Assembly: GCF_039880525.1 (NCBI RefSeq)
Contig: NZ_CP156989.1
Location: 1,178,001 to 1,242,000, forward strand
Length of the DNA stretch: 64,000 nt
Source: Agrococcus sp. ProA11
GTDB lineage: Bacteria; Actinomycetota; Actinomycetes; Actinomycetales; Microbacteriaceae
Reading direction: 5' to 3'
Position 1 is the first letter of the stretch. Each line of letters opens with the position of its first letter. A program made the position numbers and the translations under genes. The notes beneath the pieces were generated by a model that worked only from the letters and a program-made list of their open reading frames with translations, was not told the origin of the DNA and ran no database searches. This document shows positions 1 to 8,291 of this stretch, piece by piece.

Positions 1-1611
1 GGTGCGCGCCTCGTCGGGGATGATCGGGACGATGCGGTTGCCCCAGCCCTTGTCGCGCAGCAGGTCCTTCAGCAGTCGGACGAACGCCATGGTGGTGGCG
101 ACCTCCTGCTTGCCGGAGCCCTTCTTCGGCATGTCGTAGAGCTTCGAGTCCGGCAGCGGGATGATCGTGTGCTTGGCGCGCCGCTCGGGCGTGAAGCCGC
201 CGAGCTCGCGGCGACGCTCGACCATGTACTGCAGCTCGGGCGAGTCCGCGCCCGGGTTCCAGTAGGGCGGGCGGTACGGGTCGGCCTCGAGCTGCTTGTC
301 GGAGATGTCGAGCTGCATGGCGTCGCGGAACGACTTCAGGTCGTCGAGCGTGAGCTTCTTCATCTGGTGCGTGGCGTTGCGGCCCTCGAAGTTCTTGCCC
401 AGGCCATAGCCCTTGACCGTCTTCGCGATGATGACGGTCGGCTGGCCCTTGTGCTCCACGGCGGCCTTATAGGCGGCGTAGACCTTCTGGTAGTCGTGCC
501 CGCCGCGCTTCAGCGCCCAGATCTCGTCGTCGCTGAGGTGCTTGACCATCTCGAGCGTGCGCGGGTCGCGGCCGAAGAAGTGCTCGCGCACGAACAGGCC
601 GGACTCCGCCTTGTAGGTCTGGTAGTCGCCGTCGGGGGTTGCGTTCATGAGGTCGCGGAGCGCGCCCTCGTGGTCATTGGCGAGCAGCGAATCCCACTCG
701 CGACCCCAGACCACCTTGATGACGTTCCAGCCGGCGCCGCGGAAGAACGACTCCAGCTCCTGGATGATCTTGCCGTTGCCGCGCACCGGGCCGTCGAGCC
801 GCTGCAGGTTGGCGTTGATGACGAAGTTCAGGTTGTCGAGCCCGTCGTTGGCTGCGAGCTGCAGCGCGCCGCGCGACTCCACCTCATCCATCTCGCCGTC
901 GCCCAGGAACGCCCACACCTGCGAGTCGGCGACATCCTTGATGCCGCGGTTCGCCAGGTAGCGGTTCGCCTGCGCCTGGTAGATGGCGCCGATCGGGCCC
1001 AGGCCCATCGACACGGTCGGGAACTGCCAGAAGTCGGGCATCATCCGCGGGTGCGGGTAGGAGGGCAGGCCGTTCGGCGCCTTCGACTTCTCCTGCCGGA
1101 ACGCATCCATCTGGTTCTCGGAGAGGCGGCCCTCGAGGAAGGCCCGGGCATACATGCCGGGGGAGGCGTGACCCTGGTAGAAGATCTGGTCGCCGCCGCC
1201 GGGAGCGTCCTGGCCGCGGAAGAAGTGGTTCAGGCCCACCTCGTAGAGCGCCGCAGAGGAGGCGTAGGTGGAGATGTGGCCGCCGACGCCGATGCCGGGC
1301 GCCTGCGCGCGGTGCACCATCATCGCCGCGTTCCAGCGGATCCAGCGGCGGTAGGTGCGCTCGAGCTGCTCATCGCCGGGGAACTTCGGCTCGTCCTCGG
1401 CGGCGATGGTGTTGAGGTAGTCGGTCGTGGGCACCATCGGCACGCCGAGGTGCAGCTCCTTGGAGCGCTTGAGCAGGCTGAGCATGATCTCGCGACCGCG
1501 CTGCGGGCCGTGCGCCGCGACGAGCTGATCGAGCGATTCCTGCCACTCAGCGGTCTCGCTCGGGTCTGCGTCGTTCGTGTGGCCCGAGTAGGGGTCCTGG
1601 TCGTTCAGCAC
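1..1611 (-). CDS. aceE: Pyruvate dehydrogenase E1 component, homodimeric type (5' part, cut by window edge)
   Basis: Decarboxylates pyruvate with thiamine diphosphate and passes the acetyl group to the lipoyl E2 of the pyruvate dehydrogenase complex in the cytoplasm. The minus-strand reading frame is open from a GTG at 1611-1609 to base 1. It begins [14 protein letters not shown] and reaches [16 protein letters not shown] at the window edge, a stretch typical of the large AceE family. About 537 codons are present, so the C-terminal part (family length is about 890-920) lies outside the window. An AGGAG about eight bases upstream supports the GTG start. It is divergent from a peroxiredoxin; the E2 and E3 partners are near 20-23 kb rather than adjacent, as is usual in actinobacteria. 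Confidence 0.93.
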   Translation of the reverse strand, partial: MLNDQDPYSGHTNDADPSETAEWQESLDQLVAAHGPQRGREIMLSLLKRSKELHLGVPMVPTTDYLNTIAAEDEPKFPGDEQLERTYRRWIRWNAAMMVHRAQAPGIGVGGHISTYASSAALYEVGLNHFFRGQDAPGGGDQIFYQGHASPGMYARAFLEGRLSENQMDAFRQEKSKAPNGLPSYPHPRMMPDFWQFPTVSMGLGPIGAIYQAQANRYLANRGIKDVADSQVWAFLGDGEMDEVESRGALQLAANDGLDNLNFVINANLQRLDGPVRGNGKIIQELESFFRGAGWNVIKVVWGREWDSLLANDHEGALRDLMNATPDGDYQTYKAESGLFVREHFFGRDPRTLEMVKHLSDDEIWALKRGGHDYQKVYAAYKAAVEHKGQPTVIIAKTVKGYGLGKNFEGRNATHQMKKLTLDDLKSFRDAMQLDISDKQLEADPYRPPYWNPGADSPELQYMVERRRELGGFTPERRAKHTIIPLPDSKLYDMPKKGSGKQEVATTMAFVRLLKDLLRDKGWGNRIVPIIPDEART

Positions 1612-1673
1612 CGAAGCTCCTGACGTCGTTCTGAAGGCGCGCCTGGGTCATGGCGCCCGCGCCCCCACTCTAT

Positions 1674-1720
1674 CCACCGCCCGATGCTCACACCTGGCCA
1701 CCGCCCGATGCTCACACCTG
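1674..1720. repeat. Tandem direct repeat in the aceE/peroxiredoxin divergent promoter region
   Basis: A 23-base sequence is repeated exactly at 1674-1696 and 1698-1720, giving a 24-base period. Each copy contains TGCTCACACCTG (GGTGTGAGCA on the other strand). For aceE a TAGAGT at 1672-1667 could be the -10 element, which places the first copy across the -35 region. Two identical copies spaced a little over two helical turns apart would suit a regulator binding site, but no regulator is identified. Confidence 0.7.
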
Positions 1721-1773
1721 ACACTGGGGGTCGTGGCACGATGGCGGGCGCGGGGAGTCCGCGTGACGAGAGG

Positions 1774-2268
1774 ATGCCTGTGGCCCTGGAGATCGGCGAG
1801 CTCGCCCCCGACTTCACCCTGCGCGATCACACGGGCGAGGCCGTGACGCTCTCGGCCATGCGCGGCCGACCCGTCGTGCTGGTCTTCTACCCGGCGGCGT
1901 TCACGGGCCGCTGCACCGGCGAGCTCTGCTCGATCCGCGACGAGATCGCCGCGTTCGAGGATGCCGGTGTGCAGGTCTACGGCATCTCGGTGGACACCGC
2001 GGCATCGCTCGCGGTCTTCCACGCGCAGGAGGGCCTGACTTTCCCGCTGCTGAGCGACTTCTGGCCGCATGGCGCGGTGGCGCAGAGCTATGACGCCTTC
2101 CTGCCAGAGCGGGGCGTCGCGACCAGGGCCACCTACGTGATCGACCGTGACGGCCGGATCGACCAGCACTTCCGCGTCAGCCCGTCCCGGTCGCGCGACA
2201 TGGCGACCTATCGTGACGCGCTCGCGGCACTCGGCCCTTATTGTGGATCCGCACCCCGGAGCCTGTAG
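1774..2268 (+). CDS. Peroxiredoxin of the AhpE / BCP-like group
   Basis: Thiol peroxidase of the AhpC/TSA family that reduces hydroperoxides in the cytoplasm. The start MPVALEIGELAPDFTLRDH is chosen because the fold begins there; an in-frame ATG at 1741 would add a low-complexity leader. The peroxidatic cysteine is C47 in FYPAAFTGRCTGELC, and a second cysteine, C52, lies five residues on, as in many actinobacterial one- or two-Cys enzymes. Length 164 residues is normal. The TAG stop at 2266-2268 lies inside the 5' end of the next gene, tRNA-Val, so the last ten bases of the coding region double as tRNA sequence. Confidence 0.9.
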   Translation: MPVALEIGELAPDFTLRDHTGEAVTLSAMRGRPVVLVFYPAAFTGRCTGELCSIRDEIAAFEDAGVQVYGISVDTAASLAVFHAQEGLTFPLLSDFWPHGAVAQSYDAFLPERGVATRATYVIDRDGRIDQHFRVSPSRSRDMATYRDALAALGPYCGSAPRSL

Positions 2269-2331
2269 CTCAGCTGGCAGAGCGCCTCGTTTACACCGAG
2301 GATGTCGGCGGTTCGATCCCGTCCAGGCTCA
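2259..2331 (+). tRNA. tRNA-Val (anticodon TAC)
   Basis: A 73-base cloverleaf. The acceptor stem GAGCCTG (2259-2265) pairs with CAGGCTC (2324-2330), followed by discriminator A. The anticodon stem CCTCG/CGAGG encloses the loop TTTACAC with anticodon TAC at 2292-2294, reading GUA valine codons. The T arm carries the usual GTTCGATCC. CCA is not encoded. It overlaps the end of the peroxiredoxin gene. Confidence 0.96.
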
Positions 2332-2336
2332 CGAAC

Positions 2337-2366
2337 GGCCCCCGGTCGCCGCGGCGACCGGGGGCC
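2337..2366 (+). terminator. Perfect 30-base palindrome after tRNA-Val
   Basis: Fifteen bases pair perfectly with the next fifteen (GGCCCCCGGTCGCCG and its complement), starting six bases after the tRNA. There is no T-tract, which is usual for terminators in very GC-rich actinobacteria. It may terminate tRNA transcription or help define the tRNA 3' end. Confidence 0.7.
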
Positions 2367-2390
2367 TCGCGCTTCCCTAGGATGGAGCGC

Positions 2391-3227
2391 ATGACCAGCG
2401 TCGCCGATGTGCAGCTGGCGGTGGAGCAGCTCTGGCCCGCCGCCACCGCCGAGGATTGGGACGCGGTGGGGCTCGTGGCCGGGGATCCGGCCGATCCCGT
2501 GCGCCGCATCCTGCTCGCCGTCGACGCGGTGGGGGCCACCGCCGCGGAGGCCGTGGAGCGAGCGGCCGATCTGCTGCTCGTGCATCACCCGCTGCTGCTG
2601 CGCGGCGCGACGAGCGTGGCGGCGACGAACCCCGCCGGCCGCGTCATCACCCGGCTCGTGCGCGAGCGTGTGGCGCTGCTCGCGGCGCACACGAATGCCG
2701 ACGCCGTCGACCGCGGCACGAGCGGCGAGCTCGCGACCATGCTCGGCCTCGTCGAGGTCGCGCCCATCGTGGTGAACCGCGTGGACCCCGACAAGGGGCT
2801 CGGGCGCGTCGGCGAGCTGCCGGAGCCCGTCGCCCTGCGCGAGCTCGTGGAGCACCTCGCGGCGCTCCTCCCGTCGGTCGCCGGAGGATTGCGCGCCGCT
2901 GGCGACCCCGAGCGGTCGGTGCGGCGCGTCGCGATCTGCGGCGGCGCGGGCGACTCGCTGCTGCGTGAACCCCCCGTCGCAGGCGCCGACGTCTACATCA
3001 CCAGCGACCTTCGCCACCATCCGGCCTCGGATGCGCGCGAGCGGCACGCCGCCGGAGCGGGGCCGGCGCTCGTCGACGTCTCCCACTGGGCGAGCGAGTC
3101 GCTGTGGCTGCGTCCCGCTGCCGACCAGCTGCGCAGCGCCCTGCCGGGGGTCGAGGTCATCGTGAGCGAGATCAGAACAGACCCGTGGGACTTCGCGGTT
3201 CCACAAGAGGAGCAGACATGGCACTGA
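2391..3227 (+). CDS. NIF3-like dinuclear metal-centre protein
   Basis: Member of the NIF3/YbgI/DUF34 family, toroid-forming proteins with a dinuclear metal site and an unsettled enzymatic role. The 278-residue length is typical of the short bacterial form. Visible ligands include HHP in LLLVHHPLLLRG (about residues 64-66) and the C-terminal DVSHWASES motif; HTNAD in the middle is also a family hallmark. The start MTSVADVQ is preferred over the ATG at 2382 because the purine-rich AGGATGGAG lies just upstream. The stop overlaps the start of the coiled-coil protein by ten bases, so they are almost certainly co-transcribed, the usual actinobacterial pairing. Confidence 0.92.
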   Translation: MTSVADVQLAVEQLWPAATAEDWDAVGLVAGDPADPVRRILLAVDAVGATAAEAVERAADLLLVHHPLLLRGATSVAATNPAGRVITRLVRERVALLAAHTNADAVDRGTSGELATMLGLVEVAPIVVNRVDPDKGLGRVGELPEPVALRELVEHLAALLPSVAGGLRAAGDPERSVRRVAICGGAGDSLLREPPVAGADVYITSDLRHHPASDARERHAAGAGPALVDVSHWASESLWLRPAADQLRSALPGVEVIVSEIRTDPWDFAVPQEEQTWH

Positions 3228-3958
3228 AGGCCAGCAATCAGGATCAGCGACGACTGCTGACGCTGCAGGACGTCGACACGCGCATCGTGCGACTGCAGGG
3301 CAAGCTCAAGGCGCTGCCGCAGACGAAGCGCATCGACGAGCTCGACACCGAGCTCGTCGCGCTCGACCGCGCCGTGCTCGAGCGGCTCGGCGAGCACGAC
3401 GACATCGCCGCCGAGGTCGCCAGGATCGAGAACGACGTGCAGACCGTCGAGGCTCGCCTCAAGCGCAATCGCGATCGTCTGCCGTCGATCACCGACGCGA
3501 AGGTCGCCACGGCGACCGAGCACGAGATCGCCACGCTCGAGCGCCGTCGCGGCGACCTGGAGGATCTCGAGCTCGAGTCGATGCAGCAGCAGGAGGATGC
3601 CGCCGCGGCGCTGGCGGCCGCGCGAGGTCAGGCGGCGACCGCACGCGCCGAGCGCGAGCGGCTCGCGGCCGAGCGCGACGCCGAGGCCGAGGCGCTGGAG
3701 CGGGAGCTCGCTGACGCGCGCGCGGAACGCGGCGATCGCGTCGCCGCCGTGCCGACCGACCTGCTGGCCCTGTACGACCGGCAGCGTGAGCGCTACGGCA
3801 TCGGCGCGACGCTGCTGCAGCACCGCTCGTCGACCGCATCCGGCGTCGAGTTCACCGCGTCCGAGATGCACGAGATCCGGCAGGCGGCCGACGACGACGT
3901 GATCCTCGATCCGGGCTCGTCGGCGATCCTGGTGCGCACGGAGGACAGCGGCATCTGA
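3218..3958 (+). CDS. Coiled-coil protein of the C4 zinc-ribbon family, with ribbon cysteines lost
   Basis: Residues about 12-185 are strongly helical and charged, forming a long coiled coil, as in the zf-RING_7/CT398-like proteins that sit after NIF3 in actinobacteria. In that family the C-terminal 45 residues normally hold two Cys-x-x-Cys pairs. Here the corresponding segment reads HRSSTASGVEFTASEMHEI and then DDVILDPGSSAILVRT, with no cysteine at all. Thus the fold outline (ELxxxEMxEIR, ILVRTEDSG) persists but zinc cannot be bound in the standard way. Start ATG at 3218 follows AAGAGGAG at 3204-3211. The role is unknown; the gene is 246 codons and ends just before rnpB. Confidence 0.85.
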   Translation: MALKASNQDQRRLLTLQDVDTRIVRLQGKLKALPQTKRIDELDTELVALDRAVLERLGEHDDIAAEVARIENDVQTVEARLKRNRDRLPSITDAKVATATEHEIATLERRRGDLEDLELESMQQQEDAAAALAAARGQAATARAERERLAAERDAEAEALERELADARAERGDRVAAVPTDLLALYDRQRERYGIGATLLQHRSSTASGVEFTASEMHEIRQAADDDVILDPGSSAILVRTEDSGI

Positions 3959-3983
3959 TCCGCCTGGCGCGGTAGCCTAGTCG

Positions 3984-4376
3984 GAGCGAATCGGTCGGCT
4001 AGGCGGTCGCGTCGCGGTGAGCTCGGACCTGTTGGTCGGGGCGAGCCGTGCCGAGGAACGTCCGGGCTCCGCAGAGCAGGGCGGTGGATAACGTCCACCC
4101 GGGGCAACCCGCGAGCAAGTGCAACAGAGAGCAGATCCACCGGTCGGGATCCTCGGATCCGGACCGGCCAGGAGTGAAACGGTGGGGTAAGAGCCCACCA
4201 GCGTGGCGTGTGAGCGTCGCGGCTAGGTAAACCTCGCCCGGAGCAAGACCAGACAGCGGATCACGGGGCTGCTCGTCCCATCCGCGGGTAGGTCGCTAGA
4301 GGGCTGCAGCAATGCATCCCGTAGAGAGATGACCGTCCACGACAGAACCCGGCGTATCGGCCGGCCGATTCGCCCC
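3984..4376 (+). ncRNA. rnpB: RNase P RNA, bacterial type A
   Basis: Catalytic RNA that removes tRNA 5' leaders. The closing P1 helix is visible as GCGAATCGGTCGGC at about 3986-3999 pairing with GCCGGCCGATTCGC at about 4360-4373. Universal elements are present: GAGGAACGTCCGGGCTCC at 4053-4070 (the family usually has GAGGAAAGTCC), the GGTAAACC segment near 4227 followed by GGAGCAAGACCA, GGGTAGGTCGCTAGAG near 4287, and ACAGAACCCGGC at 4342-4353. Exact ends are estimated from P1. Location after the NIF3 and zinc-ribbon genes is conserved in actinobacteria. Confidence 0.95.
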
Positions 4377-4446
4377 CATCCGTCGAGCTTCCCGAGTTCG
4401 CGCGTTCGTCGCGCGCATCGCACGACTTCGGGAAGCTCGACGGATG
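4377..4446. terminator. Long perfect inverted repeat between rnpB and fruA
   Basis: Arms CATCCGTCGAGCTTCCCGA (4377-4395) and its exact complement (4428-4446) are 19 bases each, enclosing a 32-base loop with a smaller nested hairpin (GCGCG 4400-4404, CGCGC 4410-4414). It sits between the 3' end of rnpB and the 3' end of fruA, which converge, so a bidirectional terminator is the simplest reading. No T-tract follows on either strand. Confidence 0.7.
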
Positions 4447-4452
4447 GACCCG

Positions 4453-6429
4453 TCAGGCTGCTGCGAGGGCGGGCTCGGCGGCGGCGGCCGCAGGTGCGCG
4501 TCGCGCCCAGCGCTTGAGGGCGATCACCGCGAGGCCAGTGACGATGGCGCCAGCGACGATCGCGATCGTGAACATCAGCAGGTTGCCGATCGCGAAGAAC
4601 ACGAAGAAGCCGCCGTGGGGCGCCTGGCTCGTGACTCCGGCTGCCATCGAGATCGCACCGGTCGTCGCAGCACCGAGGATCGATGCTGGGATGACGCGCA
4701 GCGGGTCGGCAGCGGCGAACGGGATCGCGCCTTCGGAGATGAAGGAGGCACCGAGGAGCCAGGCTGCCTTCCCATTCTGCTGCTCAGCCGGCGAGAAGAG
4801 CTTCCGATCGATCACGGTGGCGAGCGCCATGCCCAATGGCGGCACCATGCCCGCCGCCATCACCGCGGCCATGATCATCCAGGGCGCGGGATTCTCCGGC
4901 GTTCCGGCGCTCAGGCCCGCGACCGCGAACCCGTAGGCGACCTTGTTGATCGGGCCGCCGAGGTCGAACGCCATCATCGTGCCGAGCAGCAGCCCGAGGA
5001 AGATCACGCCGGTGCCGGTCAGCGAGCTGAGCCATGCGGTCAGTGCGGCCATGAGTGCCGCGATCGGGCCGCCGAGCAGTGCGACCATCAAGCCGGAGGC
5101 GAAGATCGATGCAAGCAGGGGGATGATGACGACCGGCATGAGTCCACGCATCCACTGCGGCACCCGCCAGGTGCCGATCCACCACGCCGCGAGGCCGGCG
5201 AGGAGGCCACCGGCCAGGCCGCCGATGAAGCCCGCGCTCATGAGCAGTGCGACGGCACCAGCGACGAAGCCCGGCGCGATGCCCGGACGATCCGCCAGGG
5301 CATACGCGATGAATCCGGACAGCGCAGGCACCAGGAACCCCATGGAGGCTGCTCCGATGGAGAACAGCACCGCGCCGAGATACTCGCCGACGCCACCGTC
5401 GGGCAGGTTCCACAGCGTGTTCTGCAGGATGACGTCGCCCGCCACATCGGTGATGTCGAAGCCGCCGAGCAGGAAGCCCAGCGCGATGAGCAGGCCGCCA
5501 CCGGCGACGAACGGGATCATGTAGCTCACGCCCGTGAGGAGGGCGCGCTTCACGGTGCCACCCAGGGACCCTCGAGAGCGCTGCTCCGGCGTCGGCTCGC
5601 TCGCAGCGTCGCCCGCGAGACGCGGGCCCTGCGGGTCGTCCGCGTGCCCGAGCGCCTCGGCGATGAGCTCGTCGGCAGCGTGGATGCCGCGCTTGACCGG
5701 AACCTGCACGAAGGGCTTCCCAGCGAAGCGGCCGCGCTCGCGCACATCGACATCGACCGCGAACACGACGGCGTCGGCGGCCGCGATCAGCGCAGGATCG
5801 AGTCGCTTCGTGCCGCTCGAGCCCTGCGTCTCCACGGTGACCCGCACGCCCGCGCGCTCGCCGGCCGCCTTGAGCGCATCCGCCGCCATGTATGTGTGTG
5901 CGATCCCGGTCGGGCAGGCGGTCACGGCAACGATGCTGCGAGTGCCCTCGGCGACCGGCTCATCATCGACCTCCTCCCGGTCAGCCACGACTCCGGCGAC
6001 GAGTCCGACGACCTCGTCCTCGGTCTTCGCGGCGCGCAGCGCACCCGTGAACTCCTCATCGATGAGCGAACCTGCTAGCCGTGACAGCACGGCGAGATGC
6101 GTCTCGGCGGCACCTTCTGGCGCCATGATCATGAACACCAGATCCGCAGGGCCGTCGGGAGCTCCGAAGTCGACCGGGGGATCGAGCCTGGCGAAGGCGA
6201 GGGTGGGCTCGCGAACCGCGGACGACTTGCAGTGGGGGATGGCGATGCCCGCACCCATGCCGGTCGGGGTCAGCGCTTCGCGCTCGAGCACCGCCCGCGC
6301 GAGATCGCCGCTGTTGACGACGCGGTCGGTCCCGGCTGCGCGAGCGGCGAGCGACTGGATCACCGCGTGCTTGTCGGCGCCCAGGTCGGCGTCGAGCACG
6401 ACCAGTTCGGGGATGAGGATGTGGGGCAT
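4453..6429 (-). CDS. fruA: Fructose-specific PTS permease, EIIABC fusion
   Basis: Membrane phosphotransferase that imports fructose and delivers fructose 1-phosphate. Of its 658 residues, the N-terminal EIIA domain (1-150) carries the phosphorylated histidine H66 in GIAIPHCKS. EIIB (about 163-265) carries C172 in VTACPTGIAHTYMAA. EIIC (about 305-645) has many hydrophobic helices starting at GVSYMIPFVAGGGLLIALGF. The A-B-C order is the common actinobacterial arrangement. The start overlaps the fruK stop as TGATG with GGAGC upstream, showing translational coupling. HPr and enzyme I are not in the window. The C-terminus is alanine-rich. Confidence 0.95.
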   Translation of the reverse strand: MPHILIPELVVLDADLGADKHAVIQSLAARAAGTDRVVNSGDLARAVLEREALTPTGMGAGIAIPHCKSSAVREPTLAFARLDPPVDFGAPDGPADLVFMIMAPEGAAETHLAVLSRLAGSLIDEEFTGALRAAKTEDEVVGLVAGVVADREEVDDEPVAEGTRSIVAVTACPTGIAHTYMAADALKAAGERAGVRVTVETQGSSGTKRLDPALIAAADAVVFAVDVDVRERGRFAGKPFVQVPVKRGIHAADELIAEALGHADDPQGPRLAGDAASEPTPEQRSRGSLGGTVKRALLTGVSYMIPFVAGGGLLIALGFLLGGFDITDVAGDVILQNTLWNLPDGGVGEYLGAVLFSIGAASMGFLVPALSGFIAYALADRPGIAPGFVAGAVALLMSAGFIGGLAGGLLAGLAAWWIGTWRVPQWMRGLMPVVIIPLLASIFASGLMVALLGGPIAALMAALTAWLSSLTGTGVIFLGLLLGTMMAFDLGGPINKVAYGFAVAGLSAGTPENPAPWMIMAAVMAAGMVPPLGMALATVIDRKLFSPAEQQNGKAAWLLGASFISEGAIPFAAADPLRVIPASILGAATTGAISMAAGVTSQAPHGGFFVFFAIGNLLMFTIAIVAGAIVTGLAVIALKRWARRAPAAAAAEPALAAA

Positions 6430-7415
6430 CAGTGCTCCTGTAGGTCGGCGGCGGCAGCCGCGTGGGTGTGGGTGGTCGTGACGGTTGTGACGGCGACGCG
6501 CGACGCGTCGGCCTCGGCAGGGGTGGGAAAGCCGGTGCCAGGCATCGCTGCGGCCGCAGAGCCATGGGCGACCGCTTGGCCGAGCCGGCCGCGGGCATCG
6601 TCGCCTCGCACCTGGGCGATGAGCCATCCGGCGAGACTCGCGTCGCCGGCGCCCACCGTCGAGCGGACGACGGTCGGCGGCGCCGCCGCTTGCAGCGTCA
6701 CACCAGCATCAGCGCTGATCGCACCATCGCCGCCGAGGGTCAGCAGCACGGTGCCAACACCCAGGGCGACGAGCGCTTGCGCCGCGCCCACGGCCTCATC
6801 GAGGCTGCCGATGGCGCCGGTTGCAAGTCCCAGCAGTTCTTCCAGCTCCTCGTCATTGGGCTTTGCGAGGTCGATGCCTCCGTCGGCGATCGCGGCAGCG
6901 AGTGGTGGCCCGGACGTGTCGACGGCGACTCGGATCCCCGCGTGCGCCTCCCGGGCCGCGCGAATGACGTCGACGATGATGTCGGGTCGAGTTGCCGCTG
7001 GCAGCGAGCCGGCAATGACCAGCCATTCGGCACGCGGAGCGCTTGCGCGAACTGCATCGAGCATGGACGCCACCGCGTGCGCTTCCAGCGGTGCGCCAGG
7101 CTCGTTGATCTTCGTCGTCGTCCCGTCGAGCTCCGTGATCGCGAGGTTGGTGCGCACGGCGGCACCGACCGGCACGCAGAGCGCATCGACGCCGTCGGCC
7201 GCGAGCATCATCGAGAACCGATCATCGGGTCGCGCCATCACGATCGCGCGAACGGCGATGCCCGCACCCGCGAGCACGCGTGCAACATTCACCCCTTTGC
7301 CTGCGGCCACTTGGCTCGCTGGCGCGGATGCGCGCTGCACTGCGCCGCGCTCGAGAGGTGCGGGCAGCACGACGGTCTGATCTATGGACGGGTTGAGCGT
7401 CAGGGTGAGGATCAT
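6429..7415 (-). CDS. fruK: 1-phosphofructokinase
   Basis: Phosphorylates fructose 1-phosphate, the product of FruA, to fructose 1,6-bisphosphate. This 328-residue PfkB-family protein starts MILTLTLNPSIDQTV, the typical FruK N-terminus, and has the PfkB C-terminal signature as TVGAGDASLAGWL, whose aspartate is the catalytic base. The ATG overlaps the fruR stop as ATGA, and the stop overlaps fruA, so fruR-fruK-fruA form one tightly coupled operon. An alternative upstream start would invade fruR and is not favoured. Confidence 0.95.
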   Translation of the reverse strand: MILTLTLNPSIDQTVVLPAPLERGAVQRASAPASQVAAGKGVNVARVLAGAGIAVRAIVMARPDDRFSMMLAADGVDALCVPVGAAVRTNLAITELDGTTTKINEPGAPLEAHAVASMLDAVRASAPRAEWLVIAGSLPAATRPDIIVDVIRAAREAHAGIRVAVDTSGPPLAAAIADGGIDLAKPNDEELEELLGLATGAIGSLDEAVGAAQALVALGVGTVLLTLGGDGAISADAGVTLQAAAPPTVVRSTVGAGDASLAGWLIAQVRGDDARGRLGQAVAHGSAAAAMPGTGFPTPAEADASRVAVTTVTTTHTHAAAAADLQEH

Positions 7416-8197
7416 GCGACCAGCACCTCGCAACCTGCGTCAGCAAGGGCTTGGCTCGTCGCCGAGTCGGGTGAGGCGTCCGTGAGCACGACGTCGACCT
7501 GCTGCAGTGTTGCGAACCGGCACAGCGACGCCGTTCCCAGCTTCGTGGAATCCGCCACCAGCGCCACCCTGCGCCCAGCCGCAACGATGGCCGACTTCAC
7601 CGCTGCTTCGTCCGGGTCGGGCGTGCTGACGCCGCTGCTGTCGAGGCCGTTCGTGCCGAGCACGACGACGTCGGGGCGGAGCTGCGCGATGGCAAGCACG
7701 GTCTGTGCGCCGACTGCCGCGCCGGTGACGGCGCGAATACGACCCCCCAGCGCATGGACCTCGATCGACGGATGCGGGGCGAGCTGCTGTGCGATCGCGG
7801 GGGAGTGCGTTGCCACGATGAGCCGCGGCCCCGCTCCGTGCGGCCAGGTCGCGACCAGTTCGCTCGCCATCGCCGCAGTGGTGGTCCCCGCGTCGAGCAG
7901 CATGCTGGTCGCGCCGGAGGCCAGCAGCCGCTCGCAAGCCAGGCGGGCGATGCGGCGCTTGCCGTCGGCGTTCGCGTCGGCGCGCACCGCGACCGCAGTC
8001 TCGATGAGGCTGGTGCGGCTGGCGCTCACCGCGCCGCCGTGCACGCGTCGCGCGATCCCTGCGCTCTCCAGTGCGTCGAGATCTCGACGCGCTGTCTCGG
8101 CGGTGATGCCGAGGGTACGTGCGATCTCCGCAACGAGCACGCGGCCCTCTGTCTGGATGCGCGCGGCGATCTCGTCCCTGCGCTGTGTTGCGAGCAT
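7412..8197 (-). CDS. fruR: DeoR-family repressor of the fructose operon
   Basis: Likely senses fructose 1-phosphate or fructose 1,6-bisphosphate and represses its own operon. The 261-residue protein has an N-terminal winged helix-turn-helix (residues about 5-60, with VAEIARTLGITAETARRDLDAL and the HGGA wing that marks DeoR proteins), followed by a DeoRC sensor domain with a DAGTTTAAMA sugar-phosphate loop. The ATG at 8197 follows GAGGAGG; upstream in-frame starts would run into the operator. First gene of fruR-fruK-fruA, overlapping fruK by four bases. The symbol is by context, since the effector is not shown by sequence. Confidence 0.88.
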   Translation of the reverse strand: MLATQRRDEIAARIQTEGRVLVAEIARTLGITAETARRDLDALESAGIARRVHGGAVSASRTSLIETAVAVRADANADGKRRIARLACERLLASGATSMLLDAGTTTAAMASELVATWPHGAGPRLIVATHSPAIAQQLAPHPSIEVHALGGRIRAVTGAAVGAQTVLAIAQLRPDVVVLGTNGLDSSGVSTPDPDEAAVKSAIVAAGRRVALVADSTKLGTASLCRFATLQQVDVVLTDASPDSATSQALADAGCEVLVA

Positions 8198-8225
8198 GGC
8201 CACCTCCTCGCGAACACCGTAGCGG

Positions 8226-8260
8226 TGAAACGAAGACAAACGCAAGCAAAGAAAGAAAAC
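8226..8260 (-). promoter_or_regulatory. AT-rich operator/promoter region of the fru operon with 10-bp repeats
   Basis: An A-rich island in otherwise GC-rich DNA, 30-60 bases upstream of the fruR start. CGAAGACAAA (8231-8240) and CGCAAGCAAA (8241-8250) match at seven of ten positions and are followed by GAAAGAAAAC, giving repeats phased at about one helical turn. DeoR-family repressors commonly bind such direct repeats. On the minus strand a TACGGT at 8221-8216 is a possible -10. Autoregulation by FruR is inferred, not shown. Confidence 0.55.
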
Positions 8261-8291
8261 CACAGAGCGGTTGCCGTGACGGAAGGTCGAT

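Noticed and set aside
1674-1720. GlxR (CRP-like) site in the repeat
   Set aside because: Only the TGTGA half is present in each copy, without the TCACA partner at the proper spacing, so no specific regulator is claimed.
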